A DNA stretch of 64,000 nucleotides, from contig OY755174.1 of NCBI GenBank assembly GCA_963576735.1, positions 11,160,001 through 11,224,000 on the forward strand. Reading direction: 5' to 3'. Positions 56,201 to 64,000 of this stretch are shown here, piece after piece. Numbering within the stretch: position 1 is the first letter of the stretch; each line of letters starts with the position of its first letter. The translations under genes and the position numbers were made by a program. Origin of the DNA: Bedellia somnulentella. Its lineage: Eukaryota; Arthropoda; Insecta; Lepidoptera; Bedelliidae. The notes beneath the pieces were generated by a model. The model had not been told where the DNA came from. It searched no databases and saw only the letters and a program-made list of their open reading frames with translations.

Positions 56201-58601
56201 CATTATGCGATAAAGTCCAAAAAGGCATAGCCAGAACCACTTTTGGAAGTTGAGTGGAGAAGTTAAAAAGTCCCAAACCCCTAAATCGTGTATTTCGACA
56301 AACATACATACATATACTCACACCATAAATTCCCACTGGGGTAGGCAGAGACTATCGAGCGCCTCAAATTACATCCATGGAAAAAATGCCAATGCTATTA
56401 TTCTAAGCCGACACACACAGCAATACGCAGATATAATAGCTAAAATTGCGGTACACGAGTAATACGTAGCATTAGCATTAGCAGCTGCAATGGTTTATGC
56501 ACTTTATCTGCGATGGTGTATTTCAGGCGGCACACACAAGACTGTCAAACTAAACTCAATATAATTTAAAAGGTTGTCGCAACGGTGTTTTTCAATCTTA
56601 TGTGGCATTCGAAAATATTTCCAGAAACGTGTTCACCACTACCCTTCAAAGTTGAATTTTACGAAAGAGACCTCTTTAGAGCACAATTTTAGCGGCAAGG
56701 GAAATTCAAATTTCTTTTTCCGATAAGTAAATTACAAAATATATTTTACATGAGGCTAAAATACATATTTTTATTTTAAAAACTGAATTAACAACCAAAA
56801 ATATAATGTAAACCTATGGTTGATCAAATGTTGAATAAAAATGTATGTTACTTCGCTTAACCTCAATACAAAACATTCAGTCATGATTTTCCAGTAGCTC
56901 AGATTTATTGAATAAAAACTATTATTATAGAATATAATAGAATAGAATAACTCTTTATTGCACATCAAACACAAATTTACAAAAGTAATAATATCAAACA
57001 GTTTACAGTGAGGTACAATTGGCGGTCTTATCGCTAAAAGCGATCTCTTCCAGACAACCTTTGGAAGGTGAGATCGATAAATTAATTATTACTATATAAT
57101 ATCTTATGTGAAATTTCGGTACTTTACCCCATTCAGTGATGTATGGAGCTATGAAAGATACGATGTTCCCGAACTTCATAACAGTTGTCGTATATGTCAC
57201 TTCGATCGGTTGGTTTAGGTTTTCACACATCAATCTGTATTTAGTCAGAATCAGTTCGCCCCTTTTCGATAGAACTGTATATCTGTTTGACTCATACTGT
57301 GAGAAAAATAAGCACAAATTAATATTTTTTTTCTCTATTATTCTCTAGGGAAAGGTGTTTAAACTGCGCACGTTGACAGTTGCTATAGAAAAAAAAATGT
57401 TTAGTCACAATTCTGTATTTTTCATTGTGATAATGTGGTAAATTTCCACAATTAAACAGGATTTCAAATCATATTTACTTCAGTGTACTAAAAAGGGGTA
57501 ATGACGCCTTATCTAAAATTTTATTCAATGGATGTTGTAAGACGTTTTATAAAACGTCTCGGTATAATGCTGTCATATTACCTTCTCTGAAAATATGTGG
57601 TAATGTAAGTGTACGTGTAAAACACTGGTTTAAAACTACATACCCCCTCTTTACATATGCACAGATGTATTACATCAATGGAGACACATTTTTAAAATAC
57701 ATACATACATATACTCACGGCTATAAATCCCTAGAAGGGGTAGCCAGAGCTAAGGAACTAGAAGTTCCTCAGCCACTTTTGGAAAGTCGAGTGGGGAAAA
57801 GATGGCAAAATAAAGGTTGTTGGTGATGGGTCTCCAACTGCATCGCCCAAAATCCCTTAAAAGCCCCAATACCGTTAGACGCCTCTTACGCACACCGACC
57901 GGAAGAAATGGGGTAGTGATATTCTAAGACGACACTACAGAGCATTTTTAAAATGTAATCAACTTAGTGAGGGAGGTAGAGAGGTCTGACAGGATCCTAA
58001 AAAGTGGCGATCGATGGTTTCTGCCTGTCCCAATGGAAACTAAAGAACTAAACCATTGAAAATTAGATTCTTATAGAACGTACATAGGGGAGTATAGCAG
58101 CACCTTATTTATCGTGTAGCTTAACATTATTTTAGTTCAGCACTTTAGTGCTGTTAGGTTGTTACCGTGGATCCACGTCTTTTTCTAAATTGTATTTTAT
58201 ACCAACGATATTTTTGTATAATTTAGAAAGTAACTTCCACCCGTAAGGGCCGGCGCTGACTGCCGGCATGGCATGGCAAAGGATTTCGGTACAGATATAG
58301 CATTTTTTATCTTATCACCATTCGTATAGAATTCATTTTGACACAACGATGCCGAGGGAGGCCGCGGTAGGACAGAACGTCGGCATCGTTGTGTCAAAAT
58401 GAAGTAAAATGAATTCTATACGCATAGTAATAAGATTAAAAATGCTATATCTGTACCGAAATGCTTTGCCATGCCATGCCGGCAGTCAGCGCTGGCCCTA
58501 ATCCGTTTTTAAGAACAATTTAAAATTCAAAGTACCTCTGACAACGTAGATACATTCCTCCAAGAGCCTACATGGACCCGATTACAATATACGTTGGCCA
58601 T
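53166..58601 (-). CDS. CFAP161: Cilia- and flagella-associated protein CFAP161, six coding exons
   Basis: CFAP161 proteins line the inner wall of axonemal doublet microtubules in motile cilia and flagella; in an insect this would mostly mean sperm tails and possibly sensory cilia. The minus-strand exons are 58536-58601, 57128-57296, 55872-56101, 54849-55007, 53855-53944 and 53166-53267. They join to 816 bp, or 271 residues, against about 300 in vertebrates. All introns are GT-AG and all phases agree, including the split codon between exons 2 and 3. Family landmarks recalled from memory and seen here are VHVGSW near residue 10, LSKRGELIL in exon 2, RRVPIGRSCFVISSVD in exon 3, NHCATNRNLG in exon 5 and KTYLDIYKREKPNNLW in exon 6. 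The start is the first Met of exon 1, directly before the conserved N-terminus. No frameshift is visible. The introns are full of B, C, LINE and foldback repeats. Expression was not assessed. Confidence 0.87.
53855..53944 (-). CDS. CFAP161: CFAP161 exon 5
   Basis: Acceptor TTGTTTCAG, 30 codons including NHCATNRNLG and LGYYAK, donor GTAAGC. The Asn-His-Cys-x-Thr-Asn-Arg core is a family hallmark. Confidence 0.85.
54130..54290. other. GC-rich patch in CFAP161 intron 4
   Basis: Dense in CG (GCGCGAGCGCGAGCAG, CCCCGCGCGTCGCC) in an otherwise AT-rich intron. It gives a 95-codon minus frame without a recognised domain. The right end resembles a piece of family B. Confidence 0.4.
54545..54720 (-). 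repeat. Degraded B-family element in intron 4
   Basis: CAGCTACTTTTGGATGTCG, ATGAGTTATCAACCACAGCG and AGCCCCGAAACCCTAAGTA keep the family order. Confidence 0.55.
54849..55007 (-). CDS. CFAP161: CFAP161 exon 4
   Basis: Acceptor GCATTTCAG, 53 codons from PLYVRYDPDCVPG to EEEGTPVK, donor GTATAC. The open frame continues on both sides, so splice choice rests on consensus sites and family alignment. Confidence 0.82.
55872..56101 (-). CDS. CFAP161: CFAP161 exon 3
   Basis: Acceptor CAATAAAG (weak pyrimidine content). It completes the split codon to Asp and contains GLARRVPIGRSCFVISSVD; donor GTAAGG after Lys-Glu. The most conserved exon. Confidence 0.88.
56196..56425 (-). repeat. B-family element with a nested C fragment in intron 2
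   Basis: B pieces lie at 56196-56290 and 56395-56425 (TATTATTCTAAGCCGACAC). A C-family tail (56303-56365, ATACTCACACCATAAATTCC and GGGGTAGGCAGAGACTATCG) sits between them. Confidence 0.65.
56929..57090 (-). mobile_element. LINE 3' UTR fragment in intron 2
   Basis: AACTCTTTATTGCACATCAA and AGCGATCTCTTCCAGACAAC match the 3' UTR of the 7412-8522 LINE; the terminal repeat is AATAGAATAG instead of TAA. Confidence 0.75.
57128..57296 (-). CDS. CFAP161: CFAP161 exon 2
   Basis: Acceptor TTCTCACAG, then codons YESNRYTVLSKRGELIL; ends one base into a codon before donor GTAAAG. It matches the basic, MORN-less N-terminal stretch of the family. Confidence 0.85.
57698..57945 (-). repeat. B-family element, full length, in intron 1
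   Basis: ATACATACATACATATACTC tail to AGACGACACTACAGAGC. Opposite in direction to the plus-strand C fragment that follows. Confidence 0.9.
57960..58035 (+). repeat. C-family fragment in intron 1
   Basis: GGTAGAGAGGTCTGACAGGA, AAAGTGGCGATCGATGG and CTGCCTGTCCCAATGG. Confidence 0.65.
58247..58498. mobile_element. 252-bp foldback (hAT-like MITE?) in intron 1
   Basis: Arms 58247-58354 and 58381-58498 are complementary with about eight differences and a 10-bp insertion in the right arm. The ends read GGGCCGGCGCTGACTGCCGG and the complement of GGGCCAGCGCTGACTGCCGG. Only 26 bp separate the arms. A possible diverged 8-bp target duplication (CACCCGTA / AATCCGTT) is weak. Confidence 0.8.
58536..58601 (-). 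CDS. CFAP161: CFAP161 exon 1 (start codon)
   Basis: 22 codons beginning MANVYCNRVHVGSW and ending in GAG before the donor GTACTT; phase 0. A foldback element ends only 37 bp downstream in intron 1. Confidence 0.8.
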
Positions 58602-59694
58602 TCTAATATTTAAACGAATAGAATTTTATTGCTTGATACTTATAGTATAATTGCTTATTAAATTCTTACTAAACCCATATAAATATATGTGTATAATCAA
58701 AAACTATTCAATTCACACAAGACAGTCAATTAATATGTCAACTTCAAGTTAACTTTGATGTCAATGAAGGATTTTCATTACGCAGCCATAAAAAAAAAAC
58801 TTTTTGTGCCTGTGCCTATAGCTTTGAGTAGTGAAGTATATGGAGTTAACATAAAGTGCATAAAATCCTGCCTATTTTTGAAACCAAAATGGCCGACTAG
58901 TGTTGGCCAGTAATCGATACTTTTTATCGATAATATTATAGCTGAAGAATTTGGTCGTGCTAACCCTAGGATCTAGAAAAAAATAATAGATATTTAGATT
59001 TCTGCATTGGGTGGTCCATTAACATAAAAATGGTGATTACGATTCGTGCTTCAAAAAAACTTAAAGTAATTGCTGAAACATAGTAGCTATGGCTAATACA
59101 CGTATTTTTTATAAAGAAAAAGTGTCTTTCTCATGTTAAATCTGATACAGCCTAAATCATGCAATCCGTACATGTGACTTTGAGGGCGTAAAGCCAGTAA
59201 ATAATTAAAAAAAACGAGCGCTTGTTTGTAAATAGTGGGTTTACTGTTTTTTATTCTATTAACCTCCATTTATTGCGCCATTTGTTGGCTTGTCAAAAAC
59301 CAGAATGAACAGCAGCGGTAACAGAAATAGCCATTTCAAGAAATAAAATATTTGTATTTTTCATTATTAATTATTATTATAGAAATGTTAATAATTATTA
59401 TTATAGAAATATTAATAATTAACTCTTAATAATTAAAAATTAACACTTTATTCTCACTTCTGGACATATAATAATGCTTAAAAAATATTTAAAAGCAAAT
59501 CTAAAACTACTTATGTAACAGGTAACAAAAATAATTAAAAAAAACAAATGATACTAAAACCTTTCAGTTAGAAAATATTATTTAACTTTATTAAATAAAC
59601 CTCACTGTCTAAAATCATGTTCCATTTAACAAAAACATAGCATAACTGGCAAAATAAAAGAAAAATAAATTCTAAAGCATCTGCTACTGAATTG
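58602..59694. other. Spacer between CFAP161 and the THAP unit
   Basis: This should include the CFAP161 promoter. No TATA box was assigned. Contains two near-identical TAATAATTATTATTATAGAAAT repeats at about 59365-59420 and a minus-strand AATAAA at about 59587 that would suit the THAP unit. CAAAATGGCCGAC occurs at 58886. Confidence 0.4.
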
Positions 59695-60145
59695 CTAAGC
59701 AAAATGAAGTGAACATATATTTATTATGTTTATGTTTGGTCTAATATTTTCCTTTCCGATTGCTTCTAGCCATTTTCGCCTTTTGGATTCATTTTTGGGA
59801 AGTCTGAAATAAGAAGTTTTTTTTCATATAATATCGATATAATACATCGACGATAGTAAAAAAACATCCCTATCTTGAACATAACCTTAAACTTAAATTC
59901 AATAAATCTATATCAAATTGTATTGAAAACTCTGTAAATACACTTCATTGTGCAAAATTCAGTATACCATTAAAGTAGGATTAGCTATAAATGCTATATG
60001 AGTCTGCTATATGATGCTATAAAGAATAAAATCACAATAATAATAGTCGATTTATTAGTTTTCCCATTTCTTACCGGTGAATTGTCAAATTAGGTCGATT
60101 CCTGCTTAAGTATGCTCCACAGGCTAGAATAGAACACTTCACCAT
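59695..60145 (-). CDS. Two-exon mini THAP zinc-finger protein, 59 residues
   Basis: THAP domains are C2CH zinc fingers that bind DNA in P-element transposases and in THAP host proteins. Exon 1 (60075-60145) begins MVKCSILACGAYLSRN. It ends in CG before donor GTAAGA, and exon 2 (59695-59803) follows acceptor TATTTCAG. The joined product has Cys4-x4-Cys9, Trp35 and Cys54-x2-His57-Phe58, so all four zinc ligands are present with normal spacing (44 residues between the pairs). Translation stops one residue later, without the usual C-terminal AVPTIF-like box or any downstream domain. It could be a truncated transposase remnant, a small DNA-binding protein, or the first exons of a longer gene with an unrecognised splice. 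The intron position and phase are the same as in the two broken copies at 61-63.6 kb. Confidence 0.6.
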
Positions 60146-60457
60146 TTTTAACAGAATTTCAGCACTATACCACTGTTTATTTCACAATTAATTGTTATTT
60201 TTCTACAAAATTTCAATGTTTACAAACAAATCAAACCATAGACAACAAAAAACATTGAAACTAAAATGGCGGATTCATCCACGAATTCTATATATAGTTA
60301 TGTATAAGATTCTTGTGGCCAGCATCATTAAAATGGTGTTGGTATTAATGACACCCACAAAAATACTATCATCAGACAGAGACAACAATAGCTAATCATT
60401 TCGTCAAACACAATTTTGACAGAAAAGCTTATATAGAACATTATGTGATCTCCATAT
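60146..60457. promoter_or_regulatory. Upstream region of the mini THAP unit
   Basis: AAAATGGCGG at about 60264 resembles a YY1-type site; otherwise AT-rich. Listed as the likely promoter region only by position. Confidence 0.2.
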
Positions 60458-60681
60458 AATTGGCCTAGACCTCGCTTTTATAACATACCCTATTTATATT
60501 ATAAATCGATAAAGGACATCAAACTAAACAACTTTGCCCATGGGATGCCTATCTAAAATATTGTAATTTTAAAAAAAAAAAAAAATAATAATTGTCGTAC
60601 CTAGTTCAAACTGAGAATGTATAGAATGAGATTCCTTGCTTCAGTGAAAATAAGAAATAAAAAAAAAACATTTGATCTATG
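60458..60681 (+). repeat. Inverted repeat X, left copy
   Basis: Matches the reverse complement of 62251-62475 with about 10 percent differences; starts AATTGGCCTAGACCTCGC and ends CATTTGATCTATG. It lies outside the THAP arms here but inside them in the right half, so the palindrome has been rearranged. Confidence 0.85.
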
Positions 60682-60886
60682 CTTTGACTATGAACACTAT
60701 AGACAGAGTCATAATGCAACGGGAGAGTACCTCTTTTAGATAGCAATATTTTTCCCTGTAATGTTGCGATCACTAGAAAACAATTACCCCAAAATACTAT
60801 AATTACCATTCTAAAAGCTACTTTTTAATTTAAAATTTATTACGTCAATTTATTGTTACGTCGTTTTATTTATTGTAAAGGTTTAC

Positions 60887-62096
60887 TGTTTACTATATTA
60901 TTTCCTACAATCATATAATTATACATACTTGCTCCTAGTATTATACAATCTTTTTTGTTTAATTTTACCATTTATACTGATGTTTAATACACCGTGAAAT
61001 CTAAAGCATTGTACTAACTATCAGGGATGAATCTTCCCATGATTACGAATAAATTTTTGTACGGGACTAGCTTTGTTACTGGACAAAAAAAGTGTTCCAT
61101 AAGTGCAAGTAATGAAAATATCATACGGGTCATCATGGGTATAGTGGGGTCTATGTTTGTATTTTGAAAAATAAAAGACAGCACTATTTTGTACATGAGT
61201 TTTATTGCATTATTTACTATTGACCTTTAAACAAAATCAGTTTCGTGTGAAAATTTCGAATTCATTAGTCTATTTCAGTCACATTTTTCAAAAGATGATG
61301 TATTCGTACATCTAAGTATTTTATATTTGGTTGATTTCCAATTGCATTTTCTCGTAGATTCGAGTCTTTAGGAAAACTGTAATGAATACGAAGAAATTAA
61401 ATAAATATAACAAATTTATTACTTACTAATTCCGTAGATAACAATTGGAAATCATTCAGCGTCGCTATAGCGCGACGAAATTCATAATATACTCACTCAT
61501 TAACATCAGTTTACTAATTTGAAAATTTTACCCTAACGACAGGGTAGGATGAAAACGTGAATTATGGGAACACTGAGATACTGCATATTTTTAGGTTATG
61601 CTATTATAAAATTGCTCAAAATAACTAAAGAAAATGCTAGTAATCTAGTTCAACGTAATTAACATTTGAAACACTTTTTTTCTGATCGCGCAATGTATTT
61701 ATTATGTATTTATCTGTAGAAAAACATTAAAAAACTCACTCACTTGTGGAAAGTCAATCCTTCGATGTGTTTTTCGCTGTGGCTTCCGCAGCCAAGCACG
61801 CTACACCCAACCATACCTCAGTAAACAATAACTTAATTAATGGAGTCTCTTTTGTCACAATAACAATATACAAATGAATAAAATCTTTCTCAAAATCAAA
61901 AGAAAACTAAAATCGCTCACAAGTCGACGCTTTATTTGTCACGCTTTAAAAGTGTGACATCTACAAAACGGGTTACGCGATAGAGATGACAATAAAGTTT
62001 TGTGTCTCTTTTTAACATATAAGAACTTAAATAAGGGCTTCTCTTTTTAAAATGGATGACGTAACATCGCTTTGTCTATAGTGTTCATAGTCAAAG
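60887..62096 (-). repeat. Left arm of the THAP palindrome
   Basis: Reverse complement of 62496-64000 once the SINE at 62884-63130 and a 22-bp difference are allowed for. The outermost match seen is TGTTTACTATATTA with the final 14 bases of the window, so the true outer end may lie further out. Confidence 0.9.
61265..61814 (-). pseudogene. Broken THAP copy in the left arm
   Basis: Exon 1 (61744-61814) is intact: MVGCSVLGCGSHSEKHIEGL, then donor GTGAGT after a 71-bp exon exactly as in the unit at 60145. Exon 2 starts at 61376 after CATTACAG with NFPKDSNLREN. A 22-bp deletion, relative to the right arm, removes the conserved Trp segment and shifts the frame; it stops at 61265. The second zinc-ligand pair is gone. 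Confidence 0.65.
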
Positions 62097-62115
62097 GATC
62101 TATGCTATTCGCTCT

Positions 62116-62248
62116 GTAAACAAAAATATTACTTCTTTCGGTATTTTCCAGTTGTATTGATCGTCGTTGAAAAATAATATCATGAAAATAAACCGGTAAG
62201 CGAGCGATAGAACTGGAAAATACCGAAAGAGGTTATGTTTTTGTTTAC
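62116..62248. repeat. Hairpin at the centre of the palindrome
   Basis: 62116-62153 pairs with 62211-62248 (stem core CTTTCGGTATTTTCCAGTT), loop 57 bp. It sits between the left THAP arm and repeat X. Confidence 0.85.
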
Positions 62249-62250
62249 AC

Positions 62251-62475
62251 CATAGATCAAATGTTTTTTTTTATTTCTTATTTTCACTGAAGCAAAGAAT
62301 CTAGTTCTATACATTCTCAGTTTGAACTAGGTACGACAATTTTTAATTATCATTTTTTTTTGAAAATTTCAATATTTTAGATAGGCATTCCATGGGCAAA
62401 GTTTTTAAGTATGATGTTCTTTATCGATTTATAATATAAAAAGGGTATGTTTTAAAAGCGAGGTCTAGGCCAATT
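62251..62475 (-). repeat. Inverted repeat X, right copy
   Basis: Complement of 60458-60681, lying immediately upstream of the right THAP arm. Confidence 0.85.
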
Positions 62476-62779
62476 CACTACTCAAAGGCCTATAGCTTTG
62501 ATTATGAACATTATAGATAGAGCGATGTCACGTCATCCATTTTAAAAAGAGAAGCCCTTATTTAAGTTCTTATATGTTAAAAAGAGACACAAAATCTTTA
62601 TTGTCATCTCTATCGCGTAACCCGTTTTGTTGATGTCACGCTTTTAAAGCTTGACAAACAAAGCGTCGACTTGTGAGCGATTTTGGTTTTCTTTTGATTT
62701 TGAGAAAGATTTTATTCATTTGTATATTGTTATTGTGATAAAAGAGACTCCATTAGTCAAACTTATTATTTAGTGAGGT

Positions 62780-63606
62780 ATGGTTGGGTGTAGCGTGCTT
62801 GGCTGCGGAAGCCGCAGCGAAAAACACATCGAAGGATTGACTTTCTGAAGTGAGTGAGTTTTTTAATGTTTTTCTACAGATAACATAACATAACATAACA
62901 TAAACGTTCACGCCGTTTATCCCCGAAGGGGTTGGCAGAGGTACCAATACTCCTGAACTCACATGGCAAGCGCCATCTAGTTTCCAGAGAAGGTACCCAC
63001 GTTTTGCTTAGACAGAGTACTCACGTGATAGGGGGCAGGCCTATCGCCGTTTTGTACGAATACACTGTCACATGACTAAGTACAACTCAGCCACGTGGGT
63101 TTCCTCACGATGTTTTCCCTCACCGTGAATGAAATTTTCTACAGATAAATACATAATAAATACATTGCGCGATCAGAAAAAAAGTGATTCAAATGTTAAT
63201 TACGTTGAACTAGATTACTAGCATTTTCTTTAGTTATTTTGAGCAATTTTTTAATAGCATAACCTAAAAATATGCAGTATCTCAGTGTTCCCATAATTCA
63301 CGTTTTTCATCCTACCCTGTCGTTAGGGTAAAATTTTCAAATTAGTAAACTGATGTTAATGAGTGAGTATATTATGAATTTCGTCGCGCTATAGCGACGC
63401 TGAATGATTTCCAATTGTTATCTACGGAATTAGTAAGTAATAAATTTGTTATATTTATTTAATTTCTTCGTATTCATTACAGTTTTCCTAAAGACCCGAA
63501 TCTACGAGAAAAATGGATTGCGGCCACTGGAAGATGCAATTGGAAATCAACCAAATATAAAATACTTAGATGTACGAATACATCATCTTTTGAAAAATGT
63601 GACTGA
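62780..63606 (+). pseudogene. Broken THAP copy in the right arm
   Basis: Exon 1 starts at 62780 (MVGCSVLGCGSRSEKHIEGL), but a 1-bp loss and substitutions near the donor create TGA at 62846. The intron carries the SINE. Exon 2 (63483-63606) reads FPKDPNLREKWIAATGRCNW and ends at TGA, with a cysteine but no Cys-x2-His pair. It keeps the 22 bp lost in the left arm, so each arm is damaged differently. Confidence 0.65.
62884..63130 (-). repeat. 5'-truncated A-type SINE inserted in the right arm only
   Basis: Flanked by TTTCTACAGATAA at 62871-62883 and 63136-63148, a 13-bp target duplication. The left arm has this sequence once at about 61718-61732. Tail CATAACATAACATAACATAA; the tRNA head is missing. 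Confidence 0.9.
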
Positions 63607-64000
63607 AATAGACGAATGAATTCGAAATTTTCACACGAAACTGATTTTGTTTAAAGGTCAATAGTAAATAATGCAATAAAACTCATGTACAAAATAGTGC
63701 TGTCTTTTATTTTTTCAAAATACAAACATAGACCCCACTATACCCATGATGACCCGTATGATATTTACATAACTTGCACTTATGGAACAGCTGTTTTTTT
63801 TTGTCCAGTAACAAAGTTAGTCCCGTACAAAAATTTATTCGTAATCATGGGAAGATTCATCCCTGATAGTTAGTAAAATGCTTTAGATTTCACGGTGTAT
63901 TAAACATCAGTATAAATGGTAAAATTAAACAAAAAAGATTGTATAATACTAGGAGCAAGTATCTATAATTATATGATTGCAGGAAATAATATAGTAAACA

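Larger units (their letters stand above)
62496..64000 (+). repeat. Right arm of the THAP palindrome, cut by the window end
   Basis: Pairs with 60887-62096. Contains a SINE absent from the other arm. Both arms keep AATAAA followed by a conserved stretch with a 60-62 codon frame (MYKIVLSFIF), interpreted as 3' flank rather than protein. Confidence 0.9.

Noticed and set aside
61014..61196. 60-62 codon frames beginning MYKIVLSFIF in both palindrome arms (also 63685-63873)
   Set aside because: Both sit downstream of the polyadenylation-like signal of the THAP units. The similarity follows from arm homology.

Overview
This window is eukaryotic and almost certainly lepidopteran (butterfly or moth). 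It is AT-rich, intron-containing and crowded with interspersed repeats. The repeats include tRNA-derived SINEs, 5'-truncated non-LTR retrotransposon ends, Helitrons with TC...CTAG ends inserted between A and T, foldback elements, and a short repeat with an (ATGT)n tail whose Helitron and SINE neighbours I recognise from Lepidoptera. There are no operons, rRNA genes, functional tRNA genes or CRISPR arrays.

One host gene can be assembled with confidence. A six-exon gene on the minus strand (53166-58601) encodes a 271-residue protein that matches CFAP161, a cilia- and flagella-associated protein. All five introns are GT-AG and all exon phases agree. A second, very small coding unit on the minus strand (59695-60145) encodes a compact two-exon THAP zinc finger. 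Two damaged relatives of it lie head to head in a large palindrome that fills 60.5-64.0 kb and runs off the right edge.

Layout: 0.3-15.8 kb is bounded by two arms of an inverted duplication (294-1764 and 13108-15793) with SINEs, LINE ends and a mariner-like MITE between and inside them. 16.5-17.1 kb is a foldback element with perfect 160-bp arms. 17.1-18.9 kb holds an RTE-like 3' end, a tandem repeat and a SINE. 19.0-27.4 kb is bounded by two identical 513-bp LTR-like repeats and looks like a recent 8.4-kb LTR element with no intact coding region; it splits an older SINE. 27.4-31.6 kb is repeat debris and another foldback. 31.6-33.8 kb holds Helitrons. 33.8-37.0 kb is the longest stretch without recognised repeats and has a GC-rich patch near 35.4 kb. 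40.0-42.8 kb is a nest of three Helitrons, and a paralogous empty site for the outer one lies at about 44.7 kb. 43-53 kb is mostly non-coding with scattered repeats, including a 416-bp foldback inside an older repeat. 53-58.6 kb is CFAP161, and 59.7-64 kb is the THAP palindrome.

Repeat families as used below: A = tRNA-headed SINE with a (TTATG)n tail. B = about 240-bp repeat with a (TATG)n tail, plus orientation reading from TGTAGTGTCGGC to GTGAGTATATG. C = 3' end of a non-LTR element whose coding tail ends TKWRSIVSAYPNG. D = SINE with a GAGTTCGATCCCC box B. All assignments are by eye; identities and family names need a database search.
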